Part shown: positions 1 to 8,479 of the stretch, piece by piece
Numbering within the stretch: position 1 is the stretch's first letter
Layout of the letters: the number at the start of each line of letters is the position of its first letter
From: an uncultured Butyricicoccus sp.
GTDB taxonomy: Bacteria > Bacillota > Clostridia > Oscillospirales > Butyricicoccaceae
Direction of reading: 5' to 3'
Length of the DNA: 37,770 nucleotides
Assembly (NCBI GenBank): GCA_900547195.1
Contig: URFQ01000016.1
Location: 1-37,770, forward strand
The notes under the pieces: generated by a model
What the model was told of the DNA's origin: nothing
Seen by the model: the letters and a program-made list of their open reading frames with translations, nothing else
Database searches by the model: none
Program-made: the position numbers and the translations under genes

Positions 1-62
1 TAAGCTCGTTTACGGTGACAATACTTGGCTGGCGACGGCCCGGGAAGATAACTCAGCGCCTA
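1..62 (+). rRNA. rrf: 5S ribosomal RNA, 3' part
   Basis: The first ~62 bases match the 3' half of a clostridial 5S rRNA: the TTAAGCTCGT-type segment, the ATACTTGGCTGG loop E/helix IV region and the GGCCCGGGAAGATA arm, followed directly by a terminator. The 5' half lies before the window, so this is the end of an rRNA operon. The exact 3' end is estimated from the start of the terminator. Confidence 0.85.
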
Positions 63-71
63 CATTAGAAA

Positions 72-100
72 AACGGCAACTTTGGTTGCCGTTTTTTCTT
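72..100 (+). terminator. Terminator of the rRNA operon
   Basis: A perfect 9-bp stem (AACGGCAAC at 72-80, GTTGCCGTT at 85-93) with a TTTG loop is followed by a long T-rich run. It lies immediately after the 5S end, as expected for a rho-independent terminator. Confidence 0.9.
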
Positions 101-426
101 TTTTGGAGCATTTTTGTGATGGGCCTGCATCCGAAGCAACGCACGGCCTGCGGGTGGAATGCCTAGAAATCCACGACCAATTCCCGTCACAGTCGCCCCA
201 CCGCATCGGAACCTGTAGAAAGAAACTTTAAATTTACAAAACCCTATGCGGTGTGGATGGGCGACGTTGCGTATGTGCCTGCGGACGGGGGCTGGCTGTC
301 CCCAGCACTCTTTCAACGTGCTTTTTTAAACCGTTTTGTTGCGTAATTGCCTCAAAGCCGGGAATGCCTGTAGTTCATTTGGCTTTTCAGGGCTTTCCTG
401 TCGGTTTTTTCCGAAAGGGGCGCAGG
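101..426. other. Intergenic region with an interrupted inverted repeat
   Basis: No convincing gene is seen in these 326 bases. A minus-strand frame of 83 codons has no ribosome binding site and a low-complexity basic end, so I do not call it. The region holds an interrupted inverted repeat: 192-206 (GTCGCCCCACCGCAT) pairs with 246-253 plus 259-265, with a 5-base bulge at 254-258 and an AT-rich loop of 39 bases. The gene that follows is on the minus strand and converges on this region. Confidence 0.5.
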
Positions 427-2373
427 TTAAATATCTAAAGCGCGATAGTAACCGAGAGTGACAGCTTCCAGAACACGGCCGGCCTTGATGCAGTCACCGA
501 TCTGGAATACGCGCGGAGCCGCATTGTAAAAGCTATCGGCAGCTTCCCGATCCGGCTTCATGCCGGCAGCGAGCAGGATGGTGTCTGCCTCGAGGAGCAG
601 TTCGCCGTCAGCGGTTGTGCATACCAGACCTTCGCTGGTAACAGCCTTTGCCGTTGTATTTGTGAGGATCTTGATCCGGCTGCCACGCATGTAGATATTC
701 ATGGCGTTTTTATGCATGAAATAGGCATCAGCGGCCCAATCGTTTTTCATCTCCACAATCGTGACGTCCTTTCCAAGACCGTCCAGATAGATCGCACATT
801 CGCTGCCTACCAGACCGCCGCCCAGAATGATGACCTTTTGACCGACTGCAGGCTCCGGCTGATGCAGGGCGTCCAGACCGGCAACCTTTTCTGAATCGAT
901 GCCGGGAATCGGCGGGACAATCGGCTTTGCGCCAATCGCGGTAATGATTACATCAGCGTTCATTGCTGCTGCCTGCTCGGCTGTCAGTTCGGCGTTTAAA
1001 TGAATTTCCACACCGGCTTTCTTTAGTCGGCCTTCCAGAACATTTACAAAGTGAAACATATCCTGCTTAAACGGGATGTACTGTTCCGACAATAGCTGAC
1101 CGCCCAGACGGCTGTTCTTTTCATACAGAGCAACAGAATGTCCACGCTGTGCTGCGGTGATGGCAGCTTCCATGCCACCGGGACCGCCGCCCGCAACAAT
1201 GACCTTTTTCGGCGTTGTGGCAGGCAATCCGGCTTTGTTCTCCAGCTCATTGCCGATAACCGGGTTCAAGGCACAGCAAAAAGTGCGGTTGGTGAGATAA
1301 TTGTAAAAACAGGTAAAGCAGCGGCAGCAGCGGGTGATGTCGTCCTTATTGCCGGAGAACGCTTTTTCCGCGAAATAGGGATCACAAATGGATTGACGTG
1401 CGATTTCGATGATATCCGCTTTGCCGGAAGCGATGATTTCCTCCATCATATCCGGATCGTTCAGACCGCCAACGGTAGCGACAGGAGTCTTGACATGCTT
1501 TTTGATTTCCGCAGCCAGATAGACGTTACAGCCGTGCTCGATGAACATGGAAGGATGGGTGACGACAAATACGTCCGGATCCTCATGCACGCCTGCGGAA
1601 ACATGGATAATGTCGACCTTGCCATCCAAAACTTTCGCCATCTCAATGCCCTCTTCGATGGTGTAGCCGCCCTCGACCAGTTCTGCGCCGCTCATGCGGT
1701 ACTCGATCGGGAAGTTGGGGCCAACGGCTTCGCGGACTTTTTCGATGACCAGCAGCGGGAACCGCATACGGTTTTCCAGGCTTCCGCCCCATTTGTCGGT
1801 TCTGTGGTTCATGCTGGGGGACATAAACTGCCCCAGAAGCCAGCCGTGGCCGCCGTGAATCAGAATCATGTCAAAGCCGGCTTCCTTGGTCAGTTTCGCG
1901 CCCTGCGCGAAGCAGCCGGCCACGCGCTCGATGTCCTCGTCCGTCATGCTGGTGACCTTGAAGCCCTCGGGATTGATCTCGTCGTTCGGACCGAGAACAA
2001 GCGGGTCGCCCTTGTCTCCGTGGCTGCGTGCGCCGGCGTATTTGCCGCCGTGTGCCAGTTCCATGACCGCCATACAATTGTGATGGTGCATTGCGTTGGA
2101 TACTTCCTTGAGAGAGGGGAGGGACATGACGTCATACAGCGTGACTTCCTTGGTGTGCGTGCGACCAATCGGGTCGACAATGCCAAGACCGATGGCAACG
2201 CTTGCCAGGCCGCCGCGTGCGCGGCGTTCATGGAACGCGATGTCTTCTTTTCTCATATGGCAATCCGGATCCAATTCCGGGTTTGACATCGGAGCGCCGA
2301 AAATACGGTTCTTAAACGTAACTCCGTTGATTGTAATCGGGCTTGCAAGATGGGGGTAGTATTGATTTTTCAT
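427..2373 (-). CDS. NADH:flavin oxidoreductase / 2,4-dienoyl-CoA reductase (FadH/BaiCD-like) family protein
   Basis: A 648-residue flavoenzyme of the FadH / enoate reductase / BaiCD architecture. Residues ~1-340 are an FMN-binding old-yellow-enzyme barrel. Cysteines at 349, 350, 352, 355, 366 and 367 form the Fe-S region, with C-x11-C before the ALNP motif as in FadH. An FAD dinucleotide fold follows at ~391 (AGGGPGG) and a nested NAD(P) site at ~525-555 (GGGLVG). The family passes hydride from NAD(P)H through FAD, Fe-S and FMN to an activated C=C bond. Start 2373 was chosen over the longer frame because GGAGG sits 6 bases upstream. The position of the proton-donor Tyr in the HGxHGYL motif is Trp178 here. 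The gene lies on the same strand as, and beyond the terminator of, the AraC regulator. The substrate is unknown; a link to the neighbouring sugar cluster is inferred only. Confidence 0.85.
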   Translation of the reverse strand: MKNQYYPHLASPITINGVTFKNRIFGAPMSNPELDPDCHMRKEDIAFHERRARGGLASVAIGLGIVDPIGRTHTKEVTLYDVMSLPSLKEVSNAMHHHNCMAVMELAHGGKYAGARSHGDKGDPLVLGPNDEINPEGFKVTSMTDEDIERVAGCFAQGAKLTKEAGFDMILIHGGHGWLLGQFMSPSMNHRTDKWGGSLENRMRFPLLVIEKVREAVGPNFPIEYRMSGAELVEGGYTIEEGIEMAKVLDGKVDIIHVSAGVHEDPDVFVVTHPSMFIEHGCNVYLAAEIKKHVKTPVATVGGLNDPDMMEEIIASGKADIIEIARQSICDPYFAEKAFSGNKDDITRCCRCFTCFYNYLTNRTFCCALNPVIGNELENKAGLPATTPKKVIVAGGGPGGMEAAITAAQRGHSVALYEKNSRLGGQLLSEQYIPFKQDMFHFVNVLEGRLKKAGVEIHLNAELTAEQAAAMNADVIITAIGAKPIVPPIPGIDSEKVAGLDALHQPEPAVGQKVIILGGGLVGSECAIYLDGLGKDVTIVEMKNDWAADAYFMHKNAMNIYMRGSRIKILTNTTAKAVTSEGLVCTTADGELLLEADTILLAAGMKPDREAADSFYNAAPRVFQIGDCIKAGRVLEAVTLGYYRALDI

Positions 2374-2421
2374 AAGAAACCTCCAATTCCAAAATGGAAA
2401 TTTGTCAAATTGCCTGATTTC

Positions 2422-2450
2422 ATTATAACGAGGCAAGAAGCAAAACACAA
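2422..2450 (-). promoter_or_regulatory. Promoter of the flavin oxidoreductase gene
   Basis: On the minus strand a perfect TATAAT (2422-2427) lies 48 bases before the start codon. A weak -35, TTGTGT (2445-2450), is 17 bases further upstream. The weak -35 would suit activation by a regulator such as the neighbouring AraC protein (inference). Confidence 0.5.
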
Positions 2451-2532
2451 TTATGAACCATTTCCATTACAGGACAGCTTTTTGCGTTTTGTGTCCGATT
2501 CAATTTTTCTCAGAATTTCACCGGAACAATAG

Positions 2533-2569
2533 AAAAACCGTCTGACCGAAAAGCGGCAGACGGTTTTTT
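2533..2569 (-). terminator. Terminator after the AraC gene
   Basis: A stem of CCGTCTG/CAGACGG, extended by A5/T5, with a small inner CCG/CGG helix. It has T runs on both strands and lies just beyond the AraC stop codon, so it should end the araC transcript before the flavin oxidoreductase promoter. Confidence 0.8.
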
Positions 2570-2602
2570 ATATAATCTGGAAGACAAATGAATTGATTGC
2601 GT

Positions 2603-3562
2603 TTACGATTTATCGGATGCATCCGCTGCTGGAGGGGCGTGGGGCAAACCTTTTCGTTTCGGGCAGGTGGCGCAGAACTCAGCGACAGTCATGCCCTCCA
2701 CATCTTTAAACAGCTGATACAGAACCTTTGGGGAGGCAAGGCCGACCAGCTGCGACACCTTTTCGATCGAGTAATCGGTGTCATAGAGGTAGTTTTTCGC
2801 GTAATTCAGGCGGTAGATATTCAGCGTCTTTTTAAAGCTTTGACCAAAAAAACCTTCAAACACGCGGTTGACGTGGCGGGAAGAGATAAAGAACTCATCG
2901 GCAACATCCTGAACCGTGATGTTTTTATTATAATTTTTGTGCATGTATTTGGTGATCATGACCGCCATATTCATGTTGGAGAGCGGGGGCACAGAGACGG
3001 TTGCCCCCGCATTCATTTCGGTCATGCAGCGCAGGATTGAAAGGATATACTGCTGATACAGCGCGTCGATCATCAGATTCCTTCCGGCGTTGTTCCCGAT
3101 AATTTCCTCATGCAGGCTGGAAAGAATTTTACGGCACGGCCCGGGATCCTGCCCGATAAAGTGGGTGTGCGTTTCAAAATATTGCAGGGTATCCGAAAGA
3201 AAGCGGTCCCCGGGCAGCGCGGCCCGGGATTTTGCTTTGGTTGCGTTGGCCAACGGCTGCGTAAAGACGAAAACGACATACTGCTTGGGCAGCCGCGGCT
3301 CATAGACCGTGTAGTGATAAGTATTGGGACGAATAAGGGTAAAGCTGCCGCCGGTAAGCGTAAACGCCTCGTCTTCGACCACGAGATGATGCGTCCCATC
3401 CATGCAGTAATAAACCTCATAGCAGTCCGGATGCAAATGCCTGAATTCCACACAGCTTTCATCAAGCAGGTCGGCATAGTTCACGACCAGATCATTGGAG
3501 CCGATGGAAAGATGGGTAAGGGACGGATTATAGAACGGATACTGTTTCTGATGATACTGCAT
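2603..3562 (-). CDS. AraC-family transcriptional regulator
   Basis: A 319-residue regulator. The N-terminal ~130 residues look like a cupin-type effector domain (HLHPDCYEVYY and the RPNTYH region are typical of the AraC sugar-binding fold). Residues ~205-295 carry the two helix-turn-helix motifs of the AraC/XylS DNA-binding domain (ITVQDVADEFFISSRHVNRVF, then YSIEKVSQLVGL). The start is supported by AAAGGAG 5 bases upstream. It is transcribed away from the transporter-transketolase operon, the usual arrangement for a sugar-responsive local activator. The last ~25 residues, after the HTH domain, are a non-conserved tail. The effector is probably the substrate of the adjacent pathway (inference). 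Confidence 0.88.
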   Translation of the reverse strand: MQYHQKQYPFYNPSLTHLSIGSNDLVVNYADLLDESCVEFRHLHPDCYEVYYCMDGTHHLVVEDEAFTLTGGSFTLIRPNTYHYTVYEPRLPKQYVVFVFTQPLANATKAKSRAALPGDRFLSDTLQYFETHTHFIGQDPGPCRKILSSLHEEIIGNNAGRNLMIDALYQQYILSILRCMTEMNAGATVSVPPLSNMNMAVMITKYMHKNYNKNITVQDVADEFFISSRHVNRVFEGFFGQSFKKTLNIYRLNYAKNYLYDTDYSIEKVSQLVGLASPKVLYQLFKDVEGMTVAEFCATCPKRKGLPHAPPAADASDKS

Positions 3563-3949
3563 GGCGACTCCTTTCAGTCGTTTTCAACAATTTATATTGT
3601 GAGATTGTTCTTATTTTAGCATATTTGGTTCGCTGTGCAAAGTGAAATGCGTTTGAAAAGGGACAGGATTTTAAGAATTGTGTCCTTTTTACATAATAAA
3701 GACAACAATGCAAAGGGTTTCTCATGGGTTTTTGTGCGAAACATTTAAAACACGCCGGCCGGATTGTGCAAGAATGACAAGTTTATAATTTTCGAAGACA
3801 TATTTTCCGTGACAGTGTCTCTTTTTGAAATTGTTCGAGGATGAGTTTCCTGTTAGACTACAGGCACAACGAAAGAGCGCCGGGAGGAAGACGGAAGAGC
3901 GGCGCTCCCGAGAATCTGAAGAAGCGAAAAGGAAAGAGGAGGAATGAAA
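3563..3949. promoter_or_regulatory. Divergent control region between AraC and the transporter operon
   Basis: This 387-base AT-rich region holds no gene. It must contain the araC promoter (see 3613-3640) and the promoter and activator sites of the catabolic operon. For the operon a TATAAT occurs at 3784-3789, but it lacks a good -35, which fits dependence on an activator. I could not pick out clear AraC direct repeats by eye. Confidence 0.5.
3613..3640 (-). promoter_or_regulatory. Likely araC promoter
   Basis: On the minus strand TTGCAC (3635-3640) and TAAAAT (3613-3618) are separated by 16 bases. A TGC directly before the -10 makes it an extended -10 promoter. Confidence 0.45.
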
Positions 3950-5377
3950 ATGTCAAACAATGCGAAAGACCCGGCCGGCTGGGAAAAAACATCATCTCAG
4001 TATGGCTACTACAAAATCCCGCGCAAGGAAGTTCTGGGTTACGGCTCCATCGACTTTGCGATGAATCTGGTGTTCCAGTGCATCGCGCTGTACATCAGCT
4101 TTTTCTACACCGATATTTTCGGTTTGAAGCCCGGGCATGTCGCAATTATCTTTGCAGCCTCCCGTCTGTGGGACGCCATCAACGACCCGCTGATGGGGAC
4201 GATCTGTGAGCGCCTGCAGCCGAAGAAGGGCAAGTATTGGGTATATATTCGCTGGGGAGCCATCCCGTTTGGCCTTGCGGCGGTTATGACCTACACCACT
4301 CCGAATTTCAGCTACGGTCTGAAAATTGTTTGGGCGGTCGTCGGTTACAACCTGCTGAACATGCTGTACACCTTCATTATCCAGCCGTATATCTCGGTGG
4401 CAACGCTGATGACCAACGATCAGAACGAGCGCACCCGCCTGCAGTCCTTCCGCATGACCCTGGCACAGGCAGGCGGCGTTGTATGTGCAATCATGCTGCC
4501 CGAGGTATCCGGATTCCTGAGCAACTACATGAGCCTGGCACAGGGCTACATGGTAACCACCATCATTATGGCAGTCATCATGGTAGCGATCCTTCTTTGG
4601 GGCTCCAGCCAGATCGTCGAGCGTATCCCGGCACCGAAGGTATCTGCCGGCGGCGAAAAGGCGGGCATCAAGGATGTTTTCTATCTGCTGTTCCGCGTCG
4701 GCCCGGTATTCGTAACCTTTATCCTGTTCCTCGGCGTTTACACCATGAGCCAGGTACAGGCAACCATGGGGGCTTACTACATCAACTACTATGCAAACCG
4801 TCCGGACATGCTTTCGTGGTTTTCCATGATTATGATGCTGTTCTCCGTGCTGGGCGTACCGTGCGTGCCGGCGCTTACCAAGCGCCTTCGCAAAAAGGGA
4901 ACCGTGATGTTCGGTCTCGGCGTCGCCGGGCTGGGCTGCCTGATCCTTTACTTTATGCCGGCGTCGGCAATCGTTGGGATGATGGCCGCGCGTGCAATCA
5001 CCGGCTTCGGTTACGGTGTTTTGATGGGCATCGTCTGGTCTGTGATTACCGACCCGGTTGAGTACGCTGACTGGAAGACCGGCAAGCGCTACACCGCGAT
5101 CGTTATGACCCTGGTTGGACTGGGCATCAAGTTCTCCATGATTATCGGCGGGTCGCTGCCGACCGCAGTTCTGGAAGCAACCGGTTATGTTGCAAACCAG
5201 GCGCAGAATGCTGCAACTCTCGGCGCGATCCGTTCCCTCACCACCCTGCTCCCGCTCGCGGCAGTTGTTGCCGCAATGGTAGTTTACGGGTTATTCTATC
5301 GCCTTGATGAGGAAAAGATCCGGCAGATTCAGGCAGAAATTGCGGAGCGCAATGCAAAGACTGCACGTGTGCAGTAA
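3950..5377 (+). CDS. GPH-family sugar:cation symporter (MFS)
   Basis: A 475-residue integral membrane protein with about 12 hydrophobic segments. It has the glycoside-pentoside-hexuronide (MelB-like) signatures RLWDAINDPLMG near residue 70 and DPVEYADWKTGKR near residue 365. Members couple uptake of glycosides, hexuronides, pentosides or related sugars to H+ or Na+. The start at 3950 gives 7 bases after AGGAGG; an ATG at 3944 would be only 1 base away. It is the first gene of an operon with two zinc dehydrogenases, a split transketolase and an SDR, so it most likely imports their substrate. The exact sugar cannot be read from the sequence. Confidence 0.9.
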   Translation: MSNNAKDPAGWEKTSSQYGYYKIPRKEVLGYGSIDFAMNLVFQCIALYISFFYTDIFGLKPGHVAIIFAASRLWDAINDPLMGTICERLQPKKGKYWVYIRWGAIPFGLAAVMTYTTPNFSYGLKIVWAVVGYNLLNMLYTFIIQPYISVATLMTNDQNERTRLQSFRMTLAQAGGVVCAIMLPEVSGFLSNYMSLAQGYMVTTIIMAVIMVAILLWGSSQIVERIPAPKVSAGGEKAGIKDVFYLLFRVGPVFVTFILFLGVYTMSQVQATMGAYYINYYANRPDMLSWFSMIMMLFSVLGVPCVPALTKRLRKKGTVMFGLGVAGLGCLILYFMPASAIVGMMAARAITGFGYGVLMGIVWSVITDPVEYADWKTGKRYTAIVMTLVGLGIKFSMIIGGSLPTAVLEATGYVANQAQNAATLGAIRSLTTLLPLAAVVAAMVVYGLFYRLDEEKIRQIQAEIAERNAKTARVQ

Positions 5378-5457
5378 TTAAAACGGGTTTTTGCAACAAC
5401 AACCGAAAAAGCCTCAATATTATGAACCAGAATAAACCAGTAAAGGAGTCGCGAACT

Positions 5458-6522
5458 ATGAAAGTCGTATGCGCAACAAGAGTCGGCAACATGAAGGACC
5501 CCAATCCGGAGACCCGTGGTACCGTTGGTATTGTAGAGATGCCGGTCAAAGAGCTTAAGGACGATGAAGTCCTGATCAAGGTCGCATACTGCGGAATCTG
5601 CGGAAGCGATCCGCATGTTGTGGACGGCTGCTTCAATAAACCGGAAGACGCTCCGTTCGGTATCGGCCATGAGATGTCCGGCGTCATCGCAAAGCTGGGC
5701 AAAAACGCAACGGCGAAGGGCCTGAAGGTCGGAGACCGCGTGGGCGGCAACTTCCTGGGCTACTGCGGCAAGTGCTACTACTGTTCGATCGGCCAGCCGG
5801 AATACTGCACCAGCATCGGCAACGAGCCGTGCATGGCGGAGTACGTTGTATGGAATGAGTCGCAGGTTTGCAAGCTGCCGGACAGCGTGAGCCTTCGCGA
5901 AGGCAGCCTGATGGAGCCGCTCTCCATTGCGGTCCGGGCAATGGATAAGGTGGGCATGCTGGTGGGCAAGCGCGTGCTGGTTTCCGGCGGCGGCCCGATC
6001 GGCCAGCTGTGCTGCCAACTCGCTGCAAAGTATGGCGCAGCCGAATTGACCCTGTCCGAGCCGGTAGGCAGCCGCTGCGAGCTGGCGAAGAAAATCGGCG
6101 TCGAGCATATCATCAATCCGATTACGGATGACGTTTATGCAAGAGCGATGGAAATCACGAATGGGATCGGCTACGACGTGATCATTGAGTGCTCCGCAGT
6201 CCCGAGCGCGGCGGTTACCGTGCTGAGGTGTGCTGCAAAGTATGCAAATGTACTGTATGTCGCACAGTTCCCGACAGATTACGAGATGCCGCTGAACCTG
6301 TTTGAGTACTGCTACATGCGTCAGGTCAACATCTCCGGGATGTACTGCGCACACTTCAACTTCGAGCGTACCGCCGAGTATTTGAAGTATGTCGACCTGT
6401 CCGCGTTTACATCGGATGAGCAGGTATTTGACATGGACGATGTTGAGAAAGCGTTTGAAGTACATTTGACCAGCAAGTATCCCAAGATTTTGATCCGCTG
6501 CAATAAGTTTGACGGCGAATAA
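5458..6522 (+). CDS. Zinc-dependent medium-chain dehydrogenase (sorbitol/threonine dehydrogenase type)
   Basis: A 354-residue medium-chain dehydrogenase. It has the catalytic-zinc motif CGICGSD, the GHEMSG motif and a MEPLS glutamate as third ligand, as in sorbitol and threonine dehydrogenases. The structural-zinc loop C-x2-C-x2-C-x7-C is intact (CGKCYYC...C). The Rossmann motif GGGPIG is followed by an acidic residue at the end of strand 2 (LSEP), which favours NAD. It probably oxidises a secondary hydroxyl of a polyol or sugar to a ketone. The start at 5458 follows AAAGGAG by 9 bases; an upstream in-frame ATG at 5422 lacks a site. It lies 80 bases after the symporter and directly before the transketolase genes, consistent with making a ketose for transketolase (inference). 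Confidence 0.88.
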   Translation: MKVVCATRVGNMKDPNPETRGTVGIVEMPVKELKDDEVLIKVAYCGICGSDPHVVDGCFNKPEDAPFGIGHEMSGVIAKLGKNATAKGLKVGDRVGGNFLGYCGKCYYCSIGQPEYCTSIGNEPCMAEYVVWNESQVCKLPDSVSLREGSLMEPLSIAVRAMDKVGMLVGKRVLVSGGGPIGQLCCQLAAKYGAAELTLSEPVGSRCELAKKIGVEHIINPITDDVYARAMEITNGIGYDVIIECSAVPSAAVTVLRCAAKYANVLYVAQFPTDYEMPLNLFEYCYMRQVNISGMYCAHFNFERTAEYLKYVDLSAFTSDEQVFDMDDVEKAFEVHLTSKYPKILIRCNKFDGE

Positions 6523-6548
6523 GCACATTACAGAAAGGACGAGCCAAC

Positions 6549-7409
6549 ATGAGTGAGAAATTACAGACAATTGCGCAGCTTGAGGACAAGTGCGTGGACA
6601 TCCGTTCCAACCTGCTGACCTTTATCCATCGCATTGGAATGGGGCACCTGGGCGGCGAACTGTCCATTGTAGAAATGACAGTAGCCCTTTACTACAAGTA
6701 TTTGAACTTTGACGTTATGGATCCGCACAAGGAAGGGCGTGACCGCTTCATCCTTTCCAAAGGGCATTGCTCGGAAACCCTGTACACCATCTTCTCCGAC
6801 CTCGGCGCCTACACGCAGGACTACATGGTAGAGCACTTTGAGAATCTGGATCAGTACAAGTTCGGCATGCACTCCAACCGCAAGAAGTGCCCGCAGATCG
6901 AAGTATCCGCAGGCTCTCTCGGGCACGGCCTCCCGATCGCAGTCGGCTATGCACTGGGCGCACGCTACCGCAAGGAGAACTACCGCGTGATGGTTATGAT
7001 CGGCGACGGCGAGTTCGATGAAGGCACCAACTGGGAAGCCCTGATGGCAGGCAGCCATTACAAGCTGAACAACCTTGTCTGCATCCTTGACAAAAACCAG
7101 CTTCAGATGACCGGCAACACCAGGCAGATCATGAACATTGATCCGGTTGCAGACAAGGTCCGCGCGTTCGGCTGGAATGTGATCGAGATCGAGGACGGCA
7201 ACGATATGGCGCAGGTTTGCGCTGCGCTGGATCAGCTGCCGGAGCTGGATTATACCAAAGAAGCCGCCCCGACCTTTATCATCAGCAACACCGTGAAGGG
7301 CAAGGGCGTAAGCTTCATGGAAGGCAACCATAAATGGCACGGCGGCGGTATCGGAGACGATGATCTGAAAATCGCATTGGCCGATGTAGAGAAAATGAGA
7401 AAGGCGTGA
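6549..7409 (+). CDS. Transketolase, N-terminal (thiamine diphosphate-binding) subunit
   Basis: A 286-residue protein equal to the N-terminal third of a transketolase. It has a GHLGG motif near residue 33, the SKGHCSETLY segment, GSLGHGLPIAVGYA, and the thiamine-diphosphate/Mg motif GDGEFDEGTNWEA, followed ~25 residues later by the conserved Asn (DKNQLQMTG). With the next gene it forms a complete split transketolase, which moves a two-carbon ketol unit from a ketose to an aldose. Such split pairs in Firmicutes often belong to specialised sugar pathways rather than the central pentose phosphate pathway. The ribosome binding site is AAAGGAC. The next gene begins 6 bases after the stop codon, so the subunits are co-translated. 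Confidence 0.92.
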   Translation: MSEKLQTIAQLEDKCVDIRSNLLTFIHRIGMGHLGGELSIVEMTVALYYKYLNFDVMDPHKEGRDRFILSKGHCSETLYTIFSDLGAYTQDYMVEHFENLDQYKFGMHSNRKKCPQIEVSAGSLGHGLPIAVGYALGARYRKENYRVMVMIGDGEFDEGTNWEALMAGSHYKLNNLVCILDKNQLQMTGNTRQIMNIDPVADKVRAFGWNVIEIEDGNDMAQVCAALDQLPELDYTKEAAPTFIISNTVKGKGVSFMEGNHKWHGGGIGDDDLKIALADVEKMRKA

Positions 7410-7415
7410 TCCGTG

Positions 7416-8390
7416 ATGGCAAATACGACATATGATTTTGATATGATGCTCTCCAACGCTCGTGAGGCGTATGGCGAAGAACTATATAAAATGGCAATGG
7501 AAGGGAAAGACTTTGTGTTCACCTACAGTGACAACGTCGCTCCGTCCACCAAGGCTGGCCAGCTGATTCAGAATTTCCCGGAGCGCTGCTTCAACTTCGG
7601 CATCGCTGAGCCGGATCAGGTTGGCGCATCTGCGGGCCTGGCACTGTCCGGCTGCACCGTATTCGCACAGGTATTCGGCCCGTTCCTGCCCCTGCGTGCA
7701 GCCGATCAGATTCACACCGACATTGCCTACAACGACGTAAAGGTCCGTTTGATCGGCACCCATTCCGGCGTTACCGCAGGCGGCGGCCCGACCCATAACG
7801 ACATCGCGGATCTGGCGCTGTATCGTGCAATCCCGAATCTGACCGTTGTGGTTCCGGCGGACGCGGGCCAGTGCTGCAAGTTTATCCGGGCTTCGATGGA
7901 CTTTGACGGCCCGATGATCATCCGTATTGACCGCGCCGGTTCTCCGAACGTATATGCAGACAACGATTACGAGCTCGAGATCGGCAAGGCGATTGAGACC
8001 ATGGAAGGCACGGACGCCTACATCATCTCGTGCGGTTCCAACCTGTATGAATGCCTGATGGCTTCCAAGGCGATGAAAGAGAAGTACGGCGCAAGCATCG
8101 GCATTCTGGATATGCACACGATTAAGCCGCTGGATACCGAAGCAATCCTGAGAGTGGCGCAGAAGGCCGGCAATATCGTTACCGTGGAAGATCATTCGAT
8201 CAACGGCGGCCTTGGCGGCGCGGTTGCCGAGGTGCTGTGTGAAGCAAGCTACAAGGGCAACTTCAAGCGCGTCGGTATGCCGGACGAGTTTGCGGTTCTC
8301 GGTTCGCCGGACGATATCTACCATTATTATGGCCTGGATCGCGACGGCATCGAAAAGACCCTCGTACAGATGCTGCATCTGGGCAAGTAA
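7416..8390 (+). CDS. Transketolase, C-terminal subunit
   Basis: A 324-residue protein covering the pyrimidine-binding and C-terminal domains of transketolase. The FNFGIAEPDQVGASAGLALSG segment holds the glutamate that activates the thiamine diphosphate aminopyrimidine ring. HSGVTAGGGPTHNDIADLA and IRIDRAGSP are also typical, and the C-terminal fold includes TVEDHSINGGLGGAVAE. ATG 7416 was preferred; GTG 7413 is a close alternative, adding one residue. It is the partner of the preceding N-terminal subunit. No transaldolase, isomerase or kinase lies nearby, so the acceptor and product have to be supplied by central metabolism or by the flanking dehydrogenases. Confidence 0.92.
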   Translation: MANTTYDFDMMLSNAREAYGEELYKMAMEGKDFVFTYSDNVAPSTKAGQLIQNFPERCFNFGIAEPDQVGASAGLALSGCTVFAQVFGPFLPLRAADQIHTDIAYNDVKVRLIGTHSGVTAGGGPTHNDIADLALYRAIPNLTVVVPADAGQCCKFIRASMDFDGPMIIRIDRAGSPNVYADNDYELEIGKAIETMEGTDAYIISCGSNLYECLMASKAMKEKYGASIGILDMHTIKPLDTEAILRVAQKAGNIVTVEDHSINGGLGGAVAEVLCEASYKGNFKRVGMPDEFAVLGSPDDIYHYYGLDRDGIEKTLVQMLHLGK

Positions 8391-8479
8391 TTGACGCATC
8401 ACATCAGTCTGCATTCTGTGCGGCGCGCATACCGTCTCCGCGCATGCCGCGCACGATGAAAGAAAGAAGGTTCATTTCT

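Noticed and set aside
65..316. 83-codon minus-strand frame after the 5S gene
   Set aside because: It has no ribosome binding site, overlaps the rRNA terminator and lacks any recognisable feature.
1138..2286. Plus-strand frame of 382 codons opposite the flavin oxidoreductase
   Set aside because: It is a shadow of a clearly conserved gene, with no ribosome binding site and no recognisable domain.
5329..6570. Minus-strand frame of 413 codons over the first zinc dehydrogenase
   Set aside because: It is a shadow of the plus-strand enzyme, whose zinc and cofactor motifs are intact.
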